From positions 3,388,201-3,452,200 of the forward strand of contig NZ_CP015698.1 of NCBI RefSeq assembly GCF_002163715.1: a DNA stretch of 64,000 bases, given 5' to 3'. Of this stretch, positions 27,985 through 35,986 are shown in pieces (the stretch's first letter is position 1; each line of letters opens with the position of its first letter). The notes under the pieces are model-generated. The model saw only the letters and a list, made by a program, of their open reading frames with translations, was not told the origin of the DNA and searched no databases. The stretch is from Curvibacter sp. AEP1-3 (GTDB lineage Bacteria; Pseudomonadota; Gammaproteobacteria; Burkholderiales; Burkholderiaceae_C). The position numbers and the translations under genes were made by a program.

Positions 27985-29441
27985 TCTCCCGCGAACCCAC
28001 TATCGAACGCTTGGCCACGGCCAAATCCCTGTTGCTCACGCCTTTCGGCCTGGATGAGAGCCATCTCACCCGCGCGCTGAACGAAATCAAGGCGCACCAG
28101 GTGGACGAGGCGGACCTGTACTTCCAGTACACCCGCTCCGAGGGCTGGAGTCTGGAAGAAGGCATCGTCAAAACCGGTTCCTTCAGCATCGACCAAGGCG
28201 TGGGCGTGCGTGCAGTGAGTGGCGAGAAAACCGCCTTTGCGTATTCCGACGATATTTCTGAGGCCAGCCTGCTGGATGCTGCCCGCACCGTGCGCACCAT
28301 TTCGGCTGCGGCGCAGAACAAGCGTGCGAAAGCCGCTACACCAAAGATAGCGGGCGGCCGCAAACTCTACGCCGGCCTGGACCCGATTGTCACCCTCGAC
28401 AGCACCGCCAAGGTGGAGCTGCTGGGCAAGGTTGAGAAACTGGCCCGTGCCAAAGACCCGCGCATCATCCAGGTGATGGCCGGTTTGGCTGCTGAATACG
28501 ACGTGGTGCTCGTCGCCCGCGCGGACGGCACGCTGGCCGCCGATGTGCGCCCGCTGGTGCGCCTGAGCGTGACGGTGATTGCCGAGCAAAAAGGTCGTCG
28601 CGAAGTAGGCTCCAGTGGCGGCGGTGGCCGCTTCGGGCTGGCGTACTTCACCGATGCGCAGATTGAAGACTATGTAGACCAGGCCGTGCACGCCGCGTTG
28701 ACCAACCTCGATGCCCGTCCTGCGCCTGCCGGCGAGATGACTGTGGTGTTGGGGGCCGGATGGCCCGGCATTCTGTTGCACGAAGCCATCGGCCACGGGC
28801 TGGAAGGCGATTTCAACCGCAAGGGCAGCAGCGCCTTCAGCGGCCGCATCGGCCAGCGCGTCGCAGCCAAAGGCGTGACGGTGCTGGACGATGGCACCAT
28901 TGCCGACCGCCGTGGCTCGCTCAACGTGGATGACGAAGGCAACCCCAGCCAGCGCAATGTGCTGATTGAAGACGGCATATTGAAGGGCTACATCCAGGAC
29001 AGCATGAACGCCCGCCTGATGGGCGTGAAGCCCACCGGCAACGGCCGCCGCGAGAGCTACGCCCACCTGCCCATGCCCCGCATGACCAACACTTACATGC
29101 TGGGCGGCGACAAGGCGCCGGAAGAAATCATCGCAAGTATCAAAAAGGGCTTGTACGCCCCCAACTTCGGTGGCGGCCAGGTGGACATTACCAGCGGCAA
29201 GTTTGTGTTCTCTGCCAGCGAAGCCTATTGGGTGGAAAACGGCAAGATCCAATACCCCGTCAAAGGCGCCACGCTGGTGGGCAGCGGCCCGGAGTGCCTG
29301 AAGCGCGTCTCCATGATCGGCAATGACATGAAGCTGGACCCTGGCGTGGGCACCTGCGGCAAAGAGGGTCAGAGCGTGCCTGTGGGTGTGGGTCAGCCTA
29401 CGCTTCGCATCGACGGTTTGACCGTAGGTGGAACTGCCTAG
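27981..29441 (+). CDS. tldD: Metalloprotease TldD
   Basis: Subunit of the TldD/TldE protease, which degrades unfolded or modified peptides and matures some peptide natural products. The 486-residue protein has the zinc motif [11 protein letters not shown] (HExxxH) near residue 267 and the C-terminal Cys in [33 protein letters not shown] is the typical N-terminal block. The partner tldE/pmbA is not in the window. The start overlaps the HIBADH-like gene by four bases. The DAHP synthase leader region follows 46 bases after its stop. Confidence 0.96.
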   Translation: MISREPTIERLATAKSLLLTPFGLDESHLTRALNEIKAHQVDEADLYFQYTRSEGWSLEEGIVKTGSFSIDQGVGVRAVSGEKTAFAYSDDISEASLLDAARTVRTISAAAQNKRAKAATPKIAGGRKLYAGLDPIVTLDSTAKVELLGKVEKLARAKDPRIIQVMAGLAAEYDVVLVARADGTLAADVRPLVRLSVTVIAEQKGRREVGSSGGGGRFGLAYFTDAQIEDYVDQAVHAALTNLDARPAPAGEMTVVLGAGWPGILLHEAIGHGLEGDFNRKGSSAFSGRIGQRVAAKGVTVLDDGTIADRRGSLNVDDEGNPSQRNVLIEDGILKGYIQDSMNARLMGVKPTGNGRRESYAHLPMPRMTNTYMLGGDKAPEEIIASIKKGLYAPNFGGGQVDITSGKFVFSASEAYWVENGKIQYPVKGATLVGSGPECLKRVSMIGNDMKLDPGVGTCGKEGQSVPVGVGQPTLRIDGLTVGGTA

Positions 29442-29474
29442 TGGCAAGCGTAAGCCGCTGTCAGAAACCTGTGC

Positions 29475-29480
29475 TACATT
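29475..29480 (+). promoter_or_regulatory. Possible extended -10 promoter of the DAHP synthase leader
   Basis: TGC-TACATT matches an extended -10 element (TGnTAnnnT) and would start transcription just before the leader-peptide ATG at 29488. No clear -35 was seen, and cotranscription from tldD is possible. Confidence 0.3.
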
Positions 29481-29487
29481 GAACCCC

Positions 29488-29556
29488 ATGCATTCCGCAC
29501 GTTTCTTTTTTAGCTACTTTTGGTTCTCACGCGCATCCGGCGGTCGAGAGATCTGA
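29488..29556 (+). CDS. Phe/aromatic-rich attenuator leader peptide
   Basis: A 22-residue open frame, MHSARFFFSYFWFSRASGGR followed by EI and a TGA stop. It contains five Phe, one Tyr and one Trp within nine residues (positions 6-13 are FFFSYFWF), exactly where a ribosome would sense charged aromatic tRNAs. It lies 112 bases before the DAHP synthase start and before an intrinsic terminator. There is no clear ribosome site, so it may be translated from a transcript beginning at or near its ATG. It is too short to be found by ordinary gene calling. The role is inferred from composition, position and RNA pairing, as in trp, phe and his attenuators. Confidence 0.85.
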   Translation: MHSARFFFSYFWFSRASGGREI

Positions 29557-29619
29557 ACGTACCCAAAAGAAACGTCCTGAATCTTCCCAAAAACCGCCGG
29601 CACCCCCGGCGGTTTTTTT
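29499..29619 (+). promoter_or_regulatory. Transcription attenuator of the DAHP synthase gene
   Basis: Mutually exclusive pairings can be drawn. The terminator stem is CCGCCGG (29594-29600) with CCGGCGG (29606-29612), then a run of T. The same CCGGCGG occurs at 29537-29543, at the end of the leader peptide, and can capture 29594-29600 as an antiterminator. The Phe-codon segment ACGTTTCTTTT (29499-29509) is a perfect 11-base complement of AAAAGAAACGT (29565-29575). A ribosome stalled at the Phe codons would free the antiterminator; one that reaches the stop would cover it. Confidence 0.8.
29588..29619 (+). terminator. Intrinsic terminator in the DAHP synthase leader
   Basis: The stem is CCGCCGG, CACCC loop, CCGGCGG, followed by TTTTTTT and preceded by AAAAA. 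It lies upstream of the coding region, so it acts as an attenuator rather than a gene end. Confidence 0.9.
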
Positions 29620-29667
29620 ATGCCTTTTTCAACCTGTTTTTCGCAACTTGGACTCTGGAGACCTGAC

Positions 29668-30795
29668 ATGAACGCTAAAGCCTCTGCAACCGGTGAGTGG
29701 TACGGACAACCCCAGCCCGCCGACCGCACCAGTAAAACCGACGACGAACGCATCAAGGACATCACCGTGTTGCCCCCTCCAGAGCACCTTATCCGTTTCT
29801 TCCCTATCCGCGGATCCGCGGTGGAGACCCTGATCTCCGACACCCGCAGCACCATCCACAACATCATGGCCGGCAAGGACGATCGTCTGCTGGTCATCAT
29901 CGGACCCTGCTCCATCCATGATCCCGCCGCGGCGCTGGACTACGCCCGCCGCCTGAAAGTGGAGCGTGAGAAGTACAAAGACACGCTGGAAATCGTGATG
30001 CGCGTCTACTTCGAGAAGCCCCGCACCACCGTGGGCTGGAAGGGCTTGATCAATGACCCCTACCTCGATGAGAGCTACCGCATTGACGAAGGCCTGCGCA
30101 TTGCACGCCAGTTGCTGATCGAGATCAACCGCTTGGGCATGCCCGCGGGCAGCGAGTTCCTGGACGTCATTTCCCCCCAGTACCTGGGCGACTTGATTTC
30201 CTGGGGCGCCATCGGTGCGCGCACCACTGAGAGCCAGGTGCACCGCGAGTTGGCCTCCGGCATCTCTGCGCCCATCGGCTTCAAAAACGGCACGGACGGC
30301 AACATCAAGATCGCAACCGACGCTATCCAGGCAGCAGCCGGTGGCCACCACTTCTTGTCGGTGCACAAAAATGGCCAGGTGGCGATTGTGCAAACCAACG
30401 GCAACCCGGACTGCCACGTCATCCTGCGCGGTGGCAAGGCGCCCAACTACGACGCTGCCAATGTGGCCGCGGCTTGTGCGGACCTCGCCAAGGCGAAGTT
30501 GCCCCAGACCCTGATGGTGGACTGCAGCCACGCCAACAGCAGCAAGCAGCACGAAAAGCAGCTCGATGTGGCCAAAGACATTGCCGGCCAGATCAGCGGC
30601 GGTTCGCGCAGCGTTTTCGGGGTGATGGTGGAAAGCCACCTGAACGCCGGAGCCCAGAAGTTCACCCCCGGCAAGGACGATGCGTCCGCGCTGGAATACG
30701 GCAAGAGCATCACCGACGCCTGCCTGGGCTGGGACGATTCGGTGGAGTCTCTGGAAGTGCTGTCTGCCGCCGTCAAGGCGCGCCGCGCAGCGTGA
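29668..30795 (+). CDS. aroG: 3-deoxy-7-phosphoheptulonate (DAHP) synthase, AroG/F type
   Basis: Condenses phosphoenolpyruvate and erythrose 4-phosphate, the first step of aromatic amino acid synthesis. The ATG at 29668 follows a GGAG site (29657-29660) and gives 375 residues. Class I DAHP synthase motifs are present: LLVIIGPCSIHD, MRVYFEKPRTTVGWKGLINDP, GARTTESQVHRELASG, GFKNGTDGN, LMVDCSHANSSKQH and VFGVMVESHL. The leader peptide and attenuator upstream suggest control by Phe, perhaps also Tyr and Trp, supply. Which isozyme (F, G or H feedback class) it is cannot be decided here, so the symbol is provisional. Confidence 0.93.
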   Translation: MNAKASATGEWYGQPQPADRTSKTDDERIKDITVLPPPEHLIRFFPIRGSAVETLISDTRSTIHNIMAGKDDRLLVIIGPCSIHDPAAALDYARRLKVEREKYKDTLEIVMRVYFEKPRTTVGWKGLINDPYLDESYRIDEGLRIARQLLIEINRLGMPAGSEFLDVISPQYLGDLISWGAIGARTTESQVHRELASGISAPIGFKNGTDGNIKIATDAIQAAAGGHHFLSVHKNGQVAIVQTNGNPDCHVILRGGKAPNYDAANVAAACADLAKAKLPQTLMVDCSHANSSKQHEKQLDVAKDIAGQISGGSRSVFGVMVESHLNAGAQKFTPGKDDASALEYGKSITDACLGWDDSVESLEVLSAAVKARRAA

Positions 30796-30809
30796 TGGCG
30801 CCATAAAAA

Positions 30810-30867
30810 AGCCGGAGTTGATGCTCCGGCTCACATTACCTAGCGGGCCTGAGTGCCCGCTTTTTTT
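30810..30867 (+). terminator. Tandem hairpins and terminator after the DAHP synthase gene
   Basis: A first hairpin AGCCGGAG/CTCCGGCT (30810-30831) is followed by GCGGGC/GCCCGC (30843-30860) and a run of seven T. The second is a standard intrinsic terminator. The first has A-runs before it and could also serve the convergent gene. Confidence 0.9.
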
Positions 30868-30872
30868 GTGCC

Positions 30873-31148
30873 TTATTGCAGCGGAGCAGGGGCCCGCAGT
30901 GACTCCATCACCGCGTCCGGCGTGCCGCCAGCAGCCAGGTGGGTTTTGTACCAGACGCTCAGGATGGTGCTGATCACCGGGCCGGGGTTCTCGCGCACTT
31001 TTGCCACATCCCACTGGTTGAGTTGGCAGATGCGCTCGACGAGGTCCATGTCCATGTCGATGGCTTCGGCGTCGCAACGGCGCAGTTTCAGGTCGGTGAA
31101 TTTGGCGCCTTCCGGGAGGCGGAGTTGAAAGTTCGGATCGGTTTGCAT
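30873..31148 (-). CDS. Conserved hypothetical small protein
   Basis: A 91-residue soluble acidic protein, MQTDPNFQLRLPEGAKFTDL onward, with no membrane segment or signal peptide. The ATG at 31148 was preferred over a TTG five codons upstream. I do not recognise a family with confidence. The segment VERICQLNQWDVAKVRENPGPVISTILSVWYKTHLAAGGTPDAVMESL looks helical and well ordered. It lies about 50 bases downstream of mpl on the same strand and converges with the DAHP synthase gene. Function unknown. Confidence 0.7.
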   Translation of the reverse strand: MQTDPNFQLRLPEGAKFTDLKLRRCDAEAIDMDMDLVERICQLNQWDVAKVRENPGPVISTILSVWYKTHLAAGGTPDAVMESLRAPAPLQ

Positions 31149-31161
31149 GGGGTTGTGGGTC

Positions 31162-31214
31162 AAATATGCTGTAGCCGCTTATAGATAGTGCGCGAGCAGC
31201 TATGAAGTTTGTAG
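31162..31214 (-). repeat. Family A repeat at the 3' end of mpl
   Basis: On the minus strand it reads CTACAAACTTCATAGCTGCT and continues CGCGCACTATC. The TAG stop of mpl lies inside it, and its LLQTS tail is repeat-encoded. Confidence 0.75.
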
Positions 31215-32693
31215 CAAGCTGGCGAGTTTGGCGTGGATGCCGCCGAAGCCTCCATTGCTCATGCACAGCACGTGGTCGCCCGGCTGCAGGGCGGCGGCCA
31301 CTTGGGCCAGCACGGTGTCAATGGTGTCGCCCACCTGCGCTCGTGCACCCATGGGGGCCAGCGCCTCGGCTGCGTCCCAGCCCAAACCGCCGCTGTGGCA
31401 GAAGGCGAGGTCGGCTTCTTCCAGGCTCCAGGGCAACTGGGCCTTCATGGCGCCGAGCTTCATGGTGTTGGAGCGCGGCTCGAACACGGCCAGAATGCGC
31501 CCCTTGCCGACTTGGCGGCGCAGGCCGTTGACGGTGGTGCGGATGGCGGTGGGGTGGTGCGCAAAGTCATCGTAAATGGTGACGGGGGCGCTGCCCGGTT
31601 GACCTGCCAACGGGGCTTTGGCGCGCACTTCCATGCGGCGCTTGACGTTCACGAATTGGCCCAGGGCTTCTGCAGCGACGGCAGGCGACACGCCTACATG
31701 CTCGGCGGCGGCGATGGCGGCCAGTGCGTTGAGTTGGTTGTGCACGCCGCCCAAGGCCCACTGCACCCGTGCGACCTCGTGGCCGTGGTGGTGGACGGCA
31801 AAGTCATGGGGCTCGCCGACGGCAGAAAAGTCGCTCACGGCGGCGCCGAAGCTGCGTTGTTCGCTCCAGCAGCCTTGGTGGAGCACGCGGGTGAGGCTTT
31901 CTTCCAGGCCGTTGACGACCACGCGCCCGGTACCGGGCACGGTGCGCACCAGGTGGTGGAACTGCCGCTCGATGGCGGCCAGGTCGTCAAAGATGTCGGC
32001 GTGGTCGAATTCCAGGTTGTTCAGGATGGCGGTGCGCGGGCGGTAGTGCACGAATTTGCTGCGCTTGTCGAAGAAGGCGGTGTCGTATTCGTCGGCCTCG
32101 ATCACGAAGAGTTTCGCTTCGGAGGCGGGGCGGAGGGGCGTCTGCGCCCTCTGCTCCTTGTCCCCCGCCCGCTGTGCGGGCTCCTCCTTGACCTGCGCAG
32201 AGGGCACAGACGCCCCTCCGCCCAGTCTTGCCGATACTCCGAAATTCAGCGGGACGCCTCCGACTAGGAATCCGGGCTGCAGTCCGGCGTACTCCAGCAC
32301 CCAGGCCAGCATGCTGGTGGTGGTGGTTTTTCCGTGGGTGCCGGCCACAGCCAGCACGTGCCGACCTTGCAGCACGTGTTCAGCCAACCATTGCGGGCCG
32401 CTGGTGTAAGGGGCGCCCGCATCAAGAATGGCTTCCATGAGCGGAAATTTGGGCGTTCCGTCGGCGAGTCGTGCGCGGCTGACGACGTTGCCGATCACGA
32501 ACATGTCGGGCTGCAAAGCTATTTGCTCCGCGCCGAAGCCTTCGATCAGGTCGATGCCCAGGGCCCGAAGCTGGTCGCTCATGGGGGGGTAAACGCCGGC
32601 ATCGCAGCCGGTGACTTTGTGGCCGGCTTCACGCGCCAGCGCGGCCAGGCCACCCATGAAGGTGCCGCAAATGCCCAAGATATGAATATGCAT
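31200..32693 (-). CDS. mpl: UDP-MurNAc:L-Ala-gamma-D-Glu-meso-DAP ligase Mpl
   Basis: Recycles the murein tripeptide by attaching it directly to UDP-MurNAc. The start at 32693 (MHIHILGICGTFMGGLAALA) fits the family. The P-loop [12 protein letters not shown] and the C-terminal DDFAHHPTAIRTTV and EPRSNTMKLGAM motifs are diagnostic. At 497 residues it is longer than usual. About 30 residues between RLGGGASV and ASEAKLFVIEADEYD are encoded by a family B palindromic repeat (32131-32220) inserted in frame, and the C-terminus lies in a family A repeat. It works with AmpD (43204-43845) in cell-wall recycling. Confidence 0.93.
   Translation of the reverse strand: MHIHILGICGTFMGGLAALAREAGHKVTGCDAGVYPPMSDQLRALGIDLIEGFGAEQIALQPDMFVIGNVVSRARLADGTPKFPLMEAILDAGAPYTSGPQWLAEHVLQGRHVLAVAGTHGKTTTTSMLAWVLEYAGLQPGFLVGGVPLNFGVSARLGGGASVPSAQVKEEPAQRAGDKEQRAQTPLRPASEAKLFVIEADEYDTAFFDKRSKFVHYRPRTAILNNLEFDHADIFDDLAAIERQFHHLVRTVPGTGRVVVNGLEESLTRVLHQGCWSEQRSFGAAVSDFSAVGEPHDFAVHHHGHEVARVQWALGGVHNQLNALAAIAAAEHVGVSPAVAAEALGQFVNVKRRMEVRAKAPLAGQPGSAPVTIYDDFAHHPTAIRTTVNGLRRQVGKGRILAVFEPRSNTMKLGAMKAQLPWSLEEADLAFCHSGGLGWDAAEALAPMGARAQVGDTIDTVLAQVAAALQPGDHVLCMSNGGFGGIHAKLASLLQTS
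32131..32220 (+). repeat. Family B repeat inserted in mpl, copy 3
   Basis: The core at 32159-32194 (TGTCCCCCG, a CCCGCTGTGCGGG hairpin, CTCCTCCTTGACCT) is flanked by arms 32131-32154 and 32197-32220. The arms are complementary at 23 of 24 positions and unrelated to the arms of copy 2. Length is 90 bases, a multiple of three, so mpl stays open. Confidence 0.8.
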
Positions 32694-32744
32694 GGGCGGT
32701 ATTCTACGGGGCGGACCAGCTGTCGTGATTAAGCATGATTTAGG

Positions 32745-32793
32745 GCTCTGGCGCACGTGGAATATGCGCGAACAGCTATTAAAAGAATAGCAA
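32745..32793 (-). repeat. Family A repeat between mpl and the nucleotidyltransferase-like gene
   Basis: GCTCTGGCGCACGTGGAATA then TGCGCGAACAGCTATTAAAAG and AATAGCAA. This is an intergenic copy in the divergent region between mpl and the next plus-strand gene. Confidence 0.8.
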
Positions 32794-32837
32794 ATGGGCG
32801 CGTAGCAGGGCTTTCGGCGGGCAGGCACAATCGGCCC

Positions 32838-33434
32838 ATGGATGATTTGAAAGAAGAAATCGCGGCTACGGCGGCGCGTTTGGTAGTGGAAGAGGGGCTG
32901 GAATACGGTCCGGCCAAGCGTCGCGCGGTCAAACAGCTGGGTGTGCCACCACGTTCTGCACTGCCGGATAACGATCAGGTAGAGGCTGCGGTTGAGGAAT
33001 ACATTGCGATCTTCTGTGCCGAGAGCCAGGCTGAGGAGTTGCAGGCCCTGCGTGAGCTTGCAGTGCAATGGATGCAGCGGCTGGAAGCCTTCCGGCCCCA
33101 CCTGGGCGGCGCAGTGTGGCGTGGTACGGCCACACGGCGGTCCGACATTTATCTGCAATTGTTTTGTGATGACCCCAAATCGGCGGAGATCAGCCTGATT
33201 GACAAGGGTGTTCGCTTCGAGGTGCGCTCTGTGCCCGGTTTGCAAGGGGATATGGTGGACGCCCTGAGCATTCACGCGATGTGCCAGCCCTTGGGTGAGC
33301 ATGTGGGTGTGCATTTGTTGATCAACGACCTGGATGACGTGCGGGGTGCCTTGCAGCCGGATGGCAAGGGCAGGGCGCCGCGTGGAAATTTGGCGGCAGT
33401 TCAAAAGCTGTTGGGAGATGTTCGTGATAGATAG
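32838..33434 (+). CDS. Conserved protein with nucleotidyltransferase-like motif
   Basis: A 198-residue soluble protein. Its N-terminus (MDDLKEEIAATAARLVVEEG) is helical and typical of small Burkholderiales conserved proteins. The segment GGAVWRGTATRRSDIYLQLFCDDPKSAEISLID loosely resembles the GS..D.D motif region of nucleotidyltransferases (G, then SDI). A second acidic residue is not clear, so activity is doubtful. It is divergent from mpl and overlaps the TlpA-like gene by about ten bases, suggesting cotranscription. Function unknown. Confidence 0.6.
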   Translation: MDDLKEEIAATAARLVVEEGLEYGPAKRRAVKQLGVPPRSALPDNDQVEAAVEEYIAIFCAESQAEELQALRELAVQWMQRLEAFRPHLGGAVWRGTATRRSDIYLQLFCDDPKSAEISLIDKGVRFEVRSVPGLQGDMVDALSIHAMCQPLGEHVGVHLLINDLDDVRGALQPDGKGRAPRGNLAAVQKLLGDVRDR

Positions 33435-33984
33435 TAAGGATTTGGCGCAATTCCCCTCTTCTCGCAGGCGCACGGTTCTCTGGGGTGTTGCCGCCGGTTT
33501 GGCGGGTGCCGCGGGGCTAGGGTTGTCGCTGCGCCATGCCAAAGATGCGGCTTTGGCTGTGGTCGACCCTGTGCCGGGTTTCTGGGAGCAGCAGTGGCAA
33601 ACCCCGCATGACACTACTTTGGCCATGGCTGGACTCAAGGGGCGGCCAGTCTTGATTAATTTCTGGGCGACCTGGTGCCCACCATGCGTAGACGAACTAC
33701 CTCTCTTGGACAGTTTTTATAAGGAGCAAGGCAGCCGCGGTGTACAGGTACTGGGGTTGGCCATCGATCGCAATGAGGCTGTGGTGCCATTTCTCAAGAA
33801 GCTGCCTTTGAGTTTTCCGGTCGCCATGGCCGGATTGTCGGGAGCAGATCTCGGGCGTGCATTGGGCAACATCACAGGTGGTTTACCGTTCTCGGTGTTG
33901 TTGGCTTCGGATGGATCCATTGCGCAGCGGAAAATGGGGCGGGTGACCGAGTCGGACCTCGCTGCTTGGGTTGCGGTAAAATAG
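33424..33984 (+). CDS. TlpA/ResA-like thiol:disulfide oxidoreductase
   Basis: A 186-residue membrane-anchored thioredoxin-fold protein. The N-terminal RRRTVLWGVAAGLAGAAGLGLSL is a twin-Arg-like or simple anchor. The active site is WATWCPPC with Cys85 and Cys88, followed by VQVLGLAIDRNEAVVPFLKKL and a cis-Pro segment GGLPFSVLL. The GTG at 33424 is favoured because GGGAG at 33413-33417 is well spaced; an ATG at 33418 lies too close to it. The role is probably reduction of periplasmic thiols, for example in cytochrome c maturation. A CcsA-like gene occurs elsewhere in the window, but no direct link is shown. Confidence 0.88.
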   Translation: MIDSKDLAQFPSSRRRTVLWGVAAGLAGAAGLGLSLRHAKDAALAVVDPVPGFWEQQWQTPHDTTLAMAGLKGRPVLINFWATWCPPCVDELPLLDSFYKEQGSRGVQVLGLAIDRNEAVVPFLKKLPLSFPVAMAGLSGADLGRALGNITGGLPFSVLLASDGSIAQRKMGRVTESDLAAWVAVK

Positions 33985-33997
33985 AGGCTCCTACCTA

Positions 33998-34045
33998 GTG
34001 GATTCGGTCTGAATCCACTGTCTCAAGCCCCTTCGGGGCATTTTT
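33998..34045 (+). terminator. Hairpin and intrinsic terminator after the TlpA-like gene
   Basis: Hairpin GTGGATTC/GAATCCAC (33998-34018), then GCCCC-TTC-GGGGC (34027-34039) followed by ATTTTT. It separates this gene from accB. Confidence 0.8.
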
Positions 34046-34108
34046 ATCTAGACATTTTTCCGATCTTTTCCCTTGTTTTGGGCGGAGATATGGTTTTTTG
34101 GTGGCGAT

Positions 34109-34137
34109 TTGCTGTAAATTCGCCGCTTTACTAATGT
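34109..34137 (+). promoter_or_regulatory. Candidate sigma-70 promoter of accBC
   Basis: TTGCTG (34109-34114), 17 bases, TAATGT (34132-34137). It is placed after the terminator and 18 bases before the accB ATG. The match is moderate. Confidence 0.4.
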
Positions 34138-34154
34138 CGGTTGTTGGAGATTCC

Positions 34155-34616
34155 ATGGATTTACGCAAACTCAAAACCCTGATCGATCTGGTGTCTGATT
34201 CCAATGTGTCGGAACTGGAAATTACCGAAGCCGAAGGCAAGGTCCGTATCGTCAAGGGTGGTGGTGCAGTGGTTCAGGGCTATGCGCCCGCTCCTGTGTA
34301 TGCAGCACCTGCTCCGGCAGCAGCGCCTGCAGCTGCCGCCGCTGCCCCAGCACCGGCTCCCGCAGAAGCCGCCGTGCCCGCCGGCCACACCGTAAAGTCT
34401 CCGATGGTGGGTACTTTCTACCGTTCTTCTGCCCCGGGCGCGAAGCCGTTCGTGGAAATTGGTGATTCCATCAAGGAAGGCGACACCATCTGCATTATTG
34501 AAGCGATGAAGATCCTGAACGAGATCGAAGCTGACAAGTCCGGTACGGTGACGCAGATTCTGTGTGAGAACGGTCAGGCTGTTGAATACGGCCAACCTCT
34601 GTTCATCATCGAATAA
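34155..34616 (+). CDS. accB: Acetyl-CoA carboxylase biotin carboxyl carrier protein
   Basis: Carries biotin for malonyl-CoA synthesis, the first step of fatty acid synthesis. The 153-residue protein has an N-terminal domain ([20 protein letters not shown]), an Ala/Pro-rich flexible linker (about residues 43-76), and a C-terminal biotinyl domain with EAMKI, where Lys119 is the biotinylation site. GGAGATTCC precedes the ATG. accC follows after 12 bases; this pair is the usual accBC operon. Confidence 0.97.
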   Translation: MDLRKLKTLIDLVSDSNVSELEITEAEGKVRIVKGGGAVVQGYAPAPVYAAPAPAAAPAAAAAAPAPAPAEAAVPAGHTVKSPMVGTFYRSSAPGAKPFVEIGDSIKEGDTICIIEAMKILNEIEADKSGTVTQILCENGQAVEYGQPLFIIE

Positions 34617-34628
34617 GACGCAGCACCC

Positions 34629-35978
34629 ATGTTCAAGAAAATTCTGGTCGCCAACCGGGGCGAGATTGCGCTGCGAATCCAGCGCGCCTGCCGCGAGTTG
34701 GGAATCAAAGCCGTCATGGTCTATTCCGAGGCGGACCGCGAAGCCAAATACGTGAAACTGGCAGAGGAAGCGGTGTGTATCGGACCGGCTCCGTCCGGTC
34801 TGAGCTACCTCAATATGCCGGCCATCATTTCGGCCGCGGAAGTGACCGATGCGGAAGCCATTCACCCCGGCTACGGTTTTTTGAGTGAAAACGCGGACTT
34901 TGCTGAGCGCGTCGAGAAGAGCGGTTTCCAGTTCATCGGTCCTACACCCGAGTCCATCCGCATCATGGGGGACAAGGTGTCTGCCAAGCAGGCCATGATC
35001 CGCGCGGGCGTGCCCTGCGTGCCCGGCTCTGAAGGCGAGCTGCCGGATGACCCGGTCGCAATGAAGCGCATTGCCAAGGCCATTGGCTACCCGGTGATCA
35101 TCAAGGCTGCCGGCGGTGGCGGTGGTCGCGGTATGCGTGTGGTCCACACCGAGGCAGCGCTGGTCAATGCGGTACAGATGACCAAGGCGGAAGCGGGCGC
35201 GGCGTTTAACAACCCGGCGGTGTATATGGAGAAGTTTCTCCAGAACCCCCGGCATATTGAAATCCAGATCCTGGCAGACAAGCACAAGAACGCGGTGTAC
35301 CTAGGTGAGCGCGATTGCTCCATGCAACGTCGCCATCAGAAGGTGCTGGAAGAGTCACCCGCTCCCGGTATCAACCGCAAGCTGATTGAGCGTATCGGCG
35401 AGCGTTGCGTGGCTGCCTGCAAGAAGATCGGCTACCGCGGTGCGGGCACGTTTGAGTTCCTCTATGAAGACGGCGAGTTCTATTTCATTGAAATGAATAC
35501 CCGTGTGCAAGTGGAGCACCCGGTGACGGAGATGGTGACGGGCATTGACATCGTCAAAACCCAGATCATGGTGGCGGCCGGCGAAAAACTGCCTTTCACC
35601 CAGCGTCAAATTGAAGTGCGTGGTCACGCAATCGAATGCCGTGTGAACGCAGAAGATCCTTACAAGTTCACCCCGTCCCCAGGGCGCGTCACCATGTGGC
35701 ATGCACCCGGCGGTCCCGGAGTGCGTGTGGATTCACATGTGTACACCAACTATTTCGTGCCTCCGAACTACGACTCGATGGTCGGCAAGATCATTGTTCA
35801 TGGCGATACCCGCGAGCAGGCCATGGCGCGCATGCGTACCGCTTTGGCAGAGACCGTTGTCGAAGGTATCAGTACCAACATCCCCTTGCACCGCGAGTTG
35901 ATGGTGGACGCCAAGTTCATGGATGGTGGAACCAATATCCACTACCTTGAGCATTGGCTGGAACAACACAAGCGATAA
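34629..35978 (+). CDS. accC: Acetyl-CoA carboxylase biotin carboxylase subunit
   Basis: ATP-grasp enzyme that carboxylates the biotin on AccB. The 449 residues show the N-terminal [21 protein letters not shown], the [17 protein letters not shown] segment, the ATP-binding glycine loop [23 protein letters not shown], and the catalytic [16 protein letters not shown]. Length matches E. coli AccC. prmA begins nine bases after the stop, consistent with cotranscription. Confidence 0.98.
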   Translation: MFKKILVANRGEIALRIQRACRELGIKAVMVYSEADREAKYVKLAEEAVCIGPAPSGLSYLNMPAIISAAEVTDAEAIHPGYGFLSENADFAERVEKSGFQFIGPTPESIRIMGDKVSAKQAMIRAGVPCVPGSEGELPDDPVAMKRIAKAIGYPVIIKAAGGGGGRGMRVVHTEAALVNAVQMTKAEAGAAFNNPAVYMEKFLQNPRHIEIQILADKHKNAVYLGERDCSMQRRHQKVLEESPAPGINRKLIERIGERCVAACKKIGYRGAGTFEFLYEDGEFYFIEMNTRVQVEHPVTEMVTGIDIVKTQIMVAAGEKLPFTQRQIEVRGHAIECRVNAEDPYKFTPSPGRVTMWHAPGGPGVRVDSHVYTNYFVPPNYDSMVGKIIVHGDTREQAMARMRTALAETVVEGISTNIPLHRELMVDAKFMDGGTNIHYLEHWLEQHKR

Positions 35979-35986
35979 GGTTTTGC

